64,000 nt of DNA from Nocardia otitidiscaviarum NBRC 14405 (GTDB lineage Bacteria > Actinomycetota > Actinomycetes > Mycobacteriales > Mycobacteriaceae): positions 186,001 through 250,000 of the forward strand of contig NZ_BAGD01000097.1 of assembly GCF_000308635.1 (NCBI RefSeq), in the 5' to 3' direction. The notes beneath the pieces were generated by a model. That model was given only the letters and a program-made list of their open reading frames with translations, was not told where the DNA came from and searched no databases. A program made the translations under genes and the position numbers. Below, piece after piece: positions 61,855 to 64,000 of the stretch; positions within the stretch are counted from its first letter, which is position 1, and every line of letters starts with the position of its first letter.

Positions 61855-63638
61855 GCACAACGCACGAGTTCGGGACCGGTGCCGCGCAGCGCCGAGAACC
61901 GCAAGCGGCGCAACCGATCTCCCCCGACGGAGGGAGCCGGGTATCGGAGGCGAATACCCGCACCACCGGGGCTGTCGACCACAACGGTGGAACACAGCCG
62001 CACACCACAGCGCCAACAGACCACGACAACCCCGAACACCACCAGCAGCACCACACATCGCGCCACCCGAGCCCAGACGACCGCAGGGGCCGAAGCCCGC
62101 TTCGTACAAGGTCGACGACTTCGCAGGACCGGGAACCGCCGATAGGCCGGTCCACGGAGCTCGATCCGGCCGACGATCAGCGGCAGCGGCACAGCCGCCG
62201 ATCTGGGGAAGGCGCGCCGGATCACGGTGGGCGCCGGTTTGCTCGGGGCCGCTTCGGGTTCGGGCGGCAGTGGCGGGGGCCGCGGGTTCGTTTCGTGTCC
62301 ATCAGTCCCACGGCGACGCCGCGGCTCGGCACCACGGTGGGAATCGCGCTGGGCGTACTCGCCTCACTGGCTCCGGGGTTGCTGCCCCGGACACCGTCGG
62401 CGCAGGCGATTCTGAGCGGGCTGCTGGCCGTGATCGGTCTCGCGCTGGCCGGGCTGGTGCGGTTCACGTTGCGGCGCTGCGGCGTGCATGTCGATACCGT
62501 GACGGCGCGGTGGCGGCAGCCGGCGCTGCTGGTTGCGGCCGTCGCGACGGGCGGGGCCGTCGGGTATGCCGAGCATTGGCAGACGCGGTTGCGGGACGCC
62601 ATGGGGGTCGCGCAGGTCGGCGCGGAGTACTGGCTGTGGTGGCTGCTCGGAACCACTCTCATCGTGGGCGCGGCTGTCGGGTTCGCGCATGGAATCCGTT
62701 GGCTGGTAAGGCGTATGGGACGGTTGCGCAGTGCGGTGCTCGGCGTTCTGCTGGTGGTGGCGACGCAGGGGGCCGCGGTTCCGGCGGTGGTGCAGTGGCG
62801 GCAGGCCGCCTACGCCGCCGCGAATGCCGCGGTGGATCCGGCGGTGCGGCAGCCGATCTCCGCCGCGCGGTCGGGCAGCCCGGTGTCCACGGTCAGCTGG
62901 CCGTCGCTGGGCGCGCAGGGCCGCCGCTTCGTGGCGGGTACACCGGCGCGAGCGGTGCGGGTGTATGTGGGCCTCGATTCCGCCCCGGATCTGAATTCCC
63001 GCGTGGCACTGGCCATCCGGGAGTTGGAGCGCTCCGGTGGCCTGCGGCGCTCGCATCTGGTGGTCACCGTTCCCACCGGTTCGGGCTGGATCGACGCCGA
63101 GGCCGCCGCCGGTCTCGACGACCGCTTCGACGGCGATGTGGCGCTGGTCGGCCTGCAATACTCGGCGGCACCGAGCTGGGCCACCTTCGTCTTCGGCCGC
63201 GCCGCCGCGGAACGGTCCGCCCGCGCTTTGTTCACGGCCATCGAACAGCGCCTGTCCGTCCTCCCCCACCCGCCGAAGCTCTACGTCTACGGCCAGAGCC
63301 TCGGCGCGCTCGGCGGCAGCGCCATCTTCCCCGACGACGCCGACCAGGACCGCCGCACCTGCGCCGTCCTCTGGGCCGGACCCCCGGCCGGAGCCGTCAA
63401 CCGCGACGGCGCAACGGTTCTCGCCAATGCCTCCGACCCCGTGGTGCACTGGTCCCCCGCCCTGCTGTGGCGCCCGGCGAACCTCACCGACACCCGCCCC
63501 GACGCCCCCGTCCCGCCGTGGCTCCCGGTGGTGAGCTTCCTGCAGACCACCGCCGACCTCCTCGCCGCCCTCGACGCCCCCACCGGCCACGGCCACCGCT
63601 ACGGCCCCGACCAGGGCACCCGTCTCGGCACCTGCTGA
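61851..63638 (+). CDS. membrane alpha/beta hydrolase (PF10081 type)
   Basis: A 595-residue protein with a long Gln/His/Arg/Asp-rich N-terminus (residues 1-150), four to five membrane helices (LGTTVGIALGVLASLAPGLL, AILSGLLAVIGLALAGLV, LLVAAVATGGAVG, LLGTTLIVGAAVGFA), then a hydrolase domain with nucleophile VYGQSLGALGG. This is the pattern of the alpha/beta-hydrolase family 9 membrane proteins of mycobacteria. It is translationally coupled (ATGA) to the phospholipase-like gene; both may act on membrane lipids. Confidence 0.78.
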   Translation: MSTTHEFGTGAAQRREPQAAQPISPDGGSRVSEANTRTTGAVDHNGGTQPHTTAPTDHDNPEHHQQHHTSRHPSPDDRRGRSPLRTRSTTSQDREPPIGRSTELDPADDQRQRHSRRSGEGAPDHGGRRFARGRFGFGRQWRGPRVRFVSISPTATPRLGTTVGIALGVLASLAPGLLPRTPSAQAILSGLLAVIGLALAGLVRFTLRRCGVHVDTVTARWRQPALLVAAVATGGAVGYAEHWQTRLRDAMGVAQVGAEYWLWWLLGTTLIVGAAVGFAHGIRWLVRRMGRLRSAVLGVLLVVATQGAAVPAVVQWRQAAYAAANAAVDPAVRQPISAARSGSPVSTVSWPSLGAQGRRFVAGTPARAVRVYVGLDSAPDLNSRVALAIRELERSGGLRRSHLVVTVPTGSGWIDAEAAAGLDDRFDGDVALVGLQYSAAPSWATFVFGRAAAERSARALFTAIEQRLSVLPHPPKLYVYGQSLGALGGSAIFPDDADQDRRTCAVLWAGPPAGAVNRDGATVLANASDPVVHWSPALLWRPANLTDTRPDAPVPPWLPVVSFLQTTADLLAALDAPTGHGHRYGPDQGTRLGTC

Positions 63639-63663
63639 ACCCAGCCGATCCGGCCCCCGGGAG

Positions 63664-63699
63664 CTGATCCGGCCCCGGGTTTCGCGTGGGCCGGATCAG
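63664..63699 (-). terminator. terminator hairpin after gatA
   Basis: A perfect 12-bp stem, ctgatccggccc (63664-63675) and gggccggatcag (63688-63699), between the convergent alpha/beta hydrolase and gatA genes; probably serves both. Confidence 0.7.
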
Positions 63700-63739
63700 T
63701 TCAGTGGTCACCGGGATTGCGGCCGAAGCCCGCGAACAC

Positions 63740-64000
63740 TCAGGCGATCGGTCCGCGGGCGGCCTCGTAGGCGGCACCGACCCGGTACAGCCGGTCGTCG
63801 GCCAGGGCCGGGGCCATGATCTGCAGGCCCACCGGCATGCCGTCGTCCTGGCTCAGCCCGGACGGCACCGACATGGCGCAGTGTCCGGCCAGGTTGGTGG
63901 GCAGCGTGCACAGGTCGGACAGGTACATGGCGAGCGGGTCGTTGACCTTCTCGCCCAGCTTCCACGGGGTGAACGGGCTGGTCGGCGAGACCAGCACGTC
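63740..64000 (-). CDS. gatA: Glu-tRNA(Gln) amidotransferase subunit A, C-terminal end (partial)
   Basis: Only the last 86 or so codons are in the window; the gene continues beyond 64000. The C-terminal sequence SPTSPFTPWKLGEKVNDPLAMYLSDLCTLPTNLAGHCAMSVPSGLSQ and MPVGLQIMAPALADDRLY is a clear GatA match (amidase C-terminus). It is on the same strand as gatB but about 20 kb away. Confidence 0.93.
   Translation of the reverse strand, partial: DVLVSPTSPFTPWKLGEKVNDPLAMYLSDLCTLPTNLAGHCAMSVPSGLSQDDGMPVGLQIMAPALADDRLYRVGAAYEAARGPIA

Noticed and set aside
1..64000. Insertion sequences, integrase genes or prophage
   Set aside because: No transposase or integrase product and no flanking inverted repeats were seen; the accessory genes are not linked to a recognisable mobile element.

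Overview
This is a very GC-rich, gene-dense actinobacterial chromosome segment, most likely from Nocardia or a close relative in the Mycobacteriales. The main evidence is gene order. From left to right it follows the Mycobacterium tuberculosis block ddlA-gpdA2-cofC/fbiD-ppk-mutT1-hupB-leuD-leuC-IclR-(PPOX)-gltX-FAH-MFS-leuB-serA1-ilvC-ilvN-ilvB1-(PH domain)-DoxX-lppZ-gatB-pfkA-gatA almost gene for gene. Frequent GTG starts, GTGA/ATGA stop-start overlaps and near-perfect GC-rich terminator hairpins fit the same assignment.

Region 1 (1-19.7 kb) is conserved housekeeping DNA: cell-wall precursor and glycerol-phosphate genes (ddl, gpsA), the F420 guanylyltransferase, polyphosphate kinase, a Nudix-histidine phosphatase fusion, the HU-type histone, leucine synthesis (leuCD with a divergent IclR regulator, and leuB), serA, gltX beside tRNA-Glu and tRNA-Gln, an FAH-family hydrolase and an MFS permease. 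leuC and leuB share an upstream sequence motif that could be an operator for the IclR protein.

Region 2 (19.9-32.4 kb) is an accessory stretch inserted between serA and ilvC. It holds a secreted phosphodiesterase/pyrophosphatase, a 38-residue peptide with an internal 11-residue repeat, a nucleotidyltransferase, a cold-shock protein, a metallo-beta-lactamase-fold hydrolase, a class II aldolase, an HNH nuclease of the modification-dependent type, a DUF222-HNH protein, a secreted lipase, a cytochrome P450, a methyltransferase, a TetR/SDR pair and an unusual His/Trp/Asp-rich secreted protein.

Region 3 (32.4-43.2 kb) returns to the core: ilvBNC, preceded by a leader peptide rich in Ile/Leu/Val codons and an intrinsic terminator (classical attenuation), then ilvD, DoxX, lppZ and gatB. 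Two hairpin repeats resembling type I-E CRISPR repeats lie between ilvN and ilvC.

Region 4 (43.2-64 kb) is signalling and envelope DNA interleaved with pfkA, separating gatB from gatA. It contains a MacB-like ABC exporter with a divergent two-component system, a Ser/Thr kinase followed by two paralogous SxxK serine-hydrolase lipoproteins, an HTH/DUF397 pair, a second Ser/Thr kinase that appears to be split by a -1 frameshift in a homopolymer, a second two-component system, and a phospholipase A2-like protein co-transcribed with an integral-membrane alpha/beta hydrolase. The window ends inside gatA.
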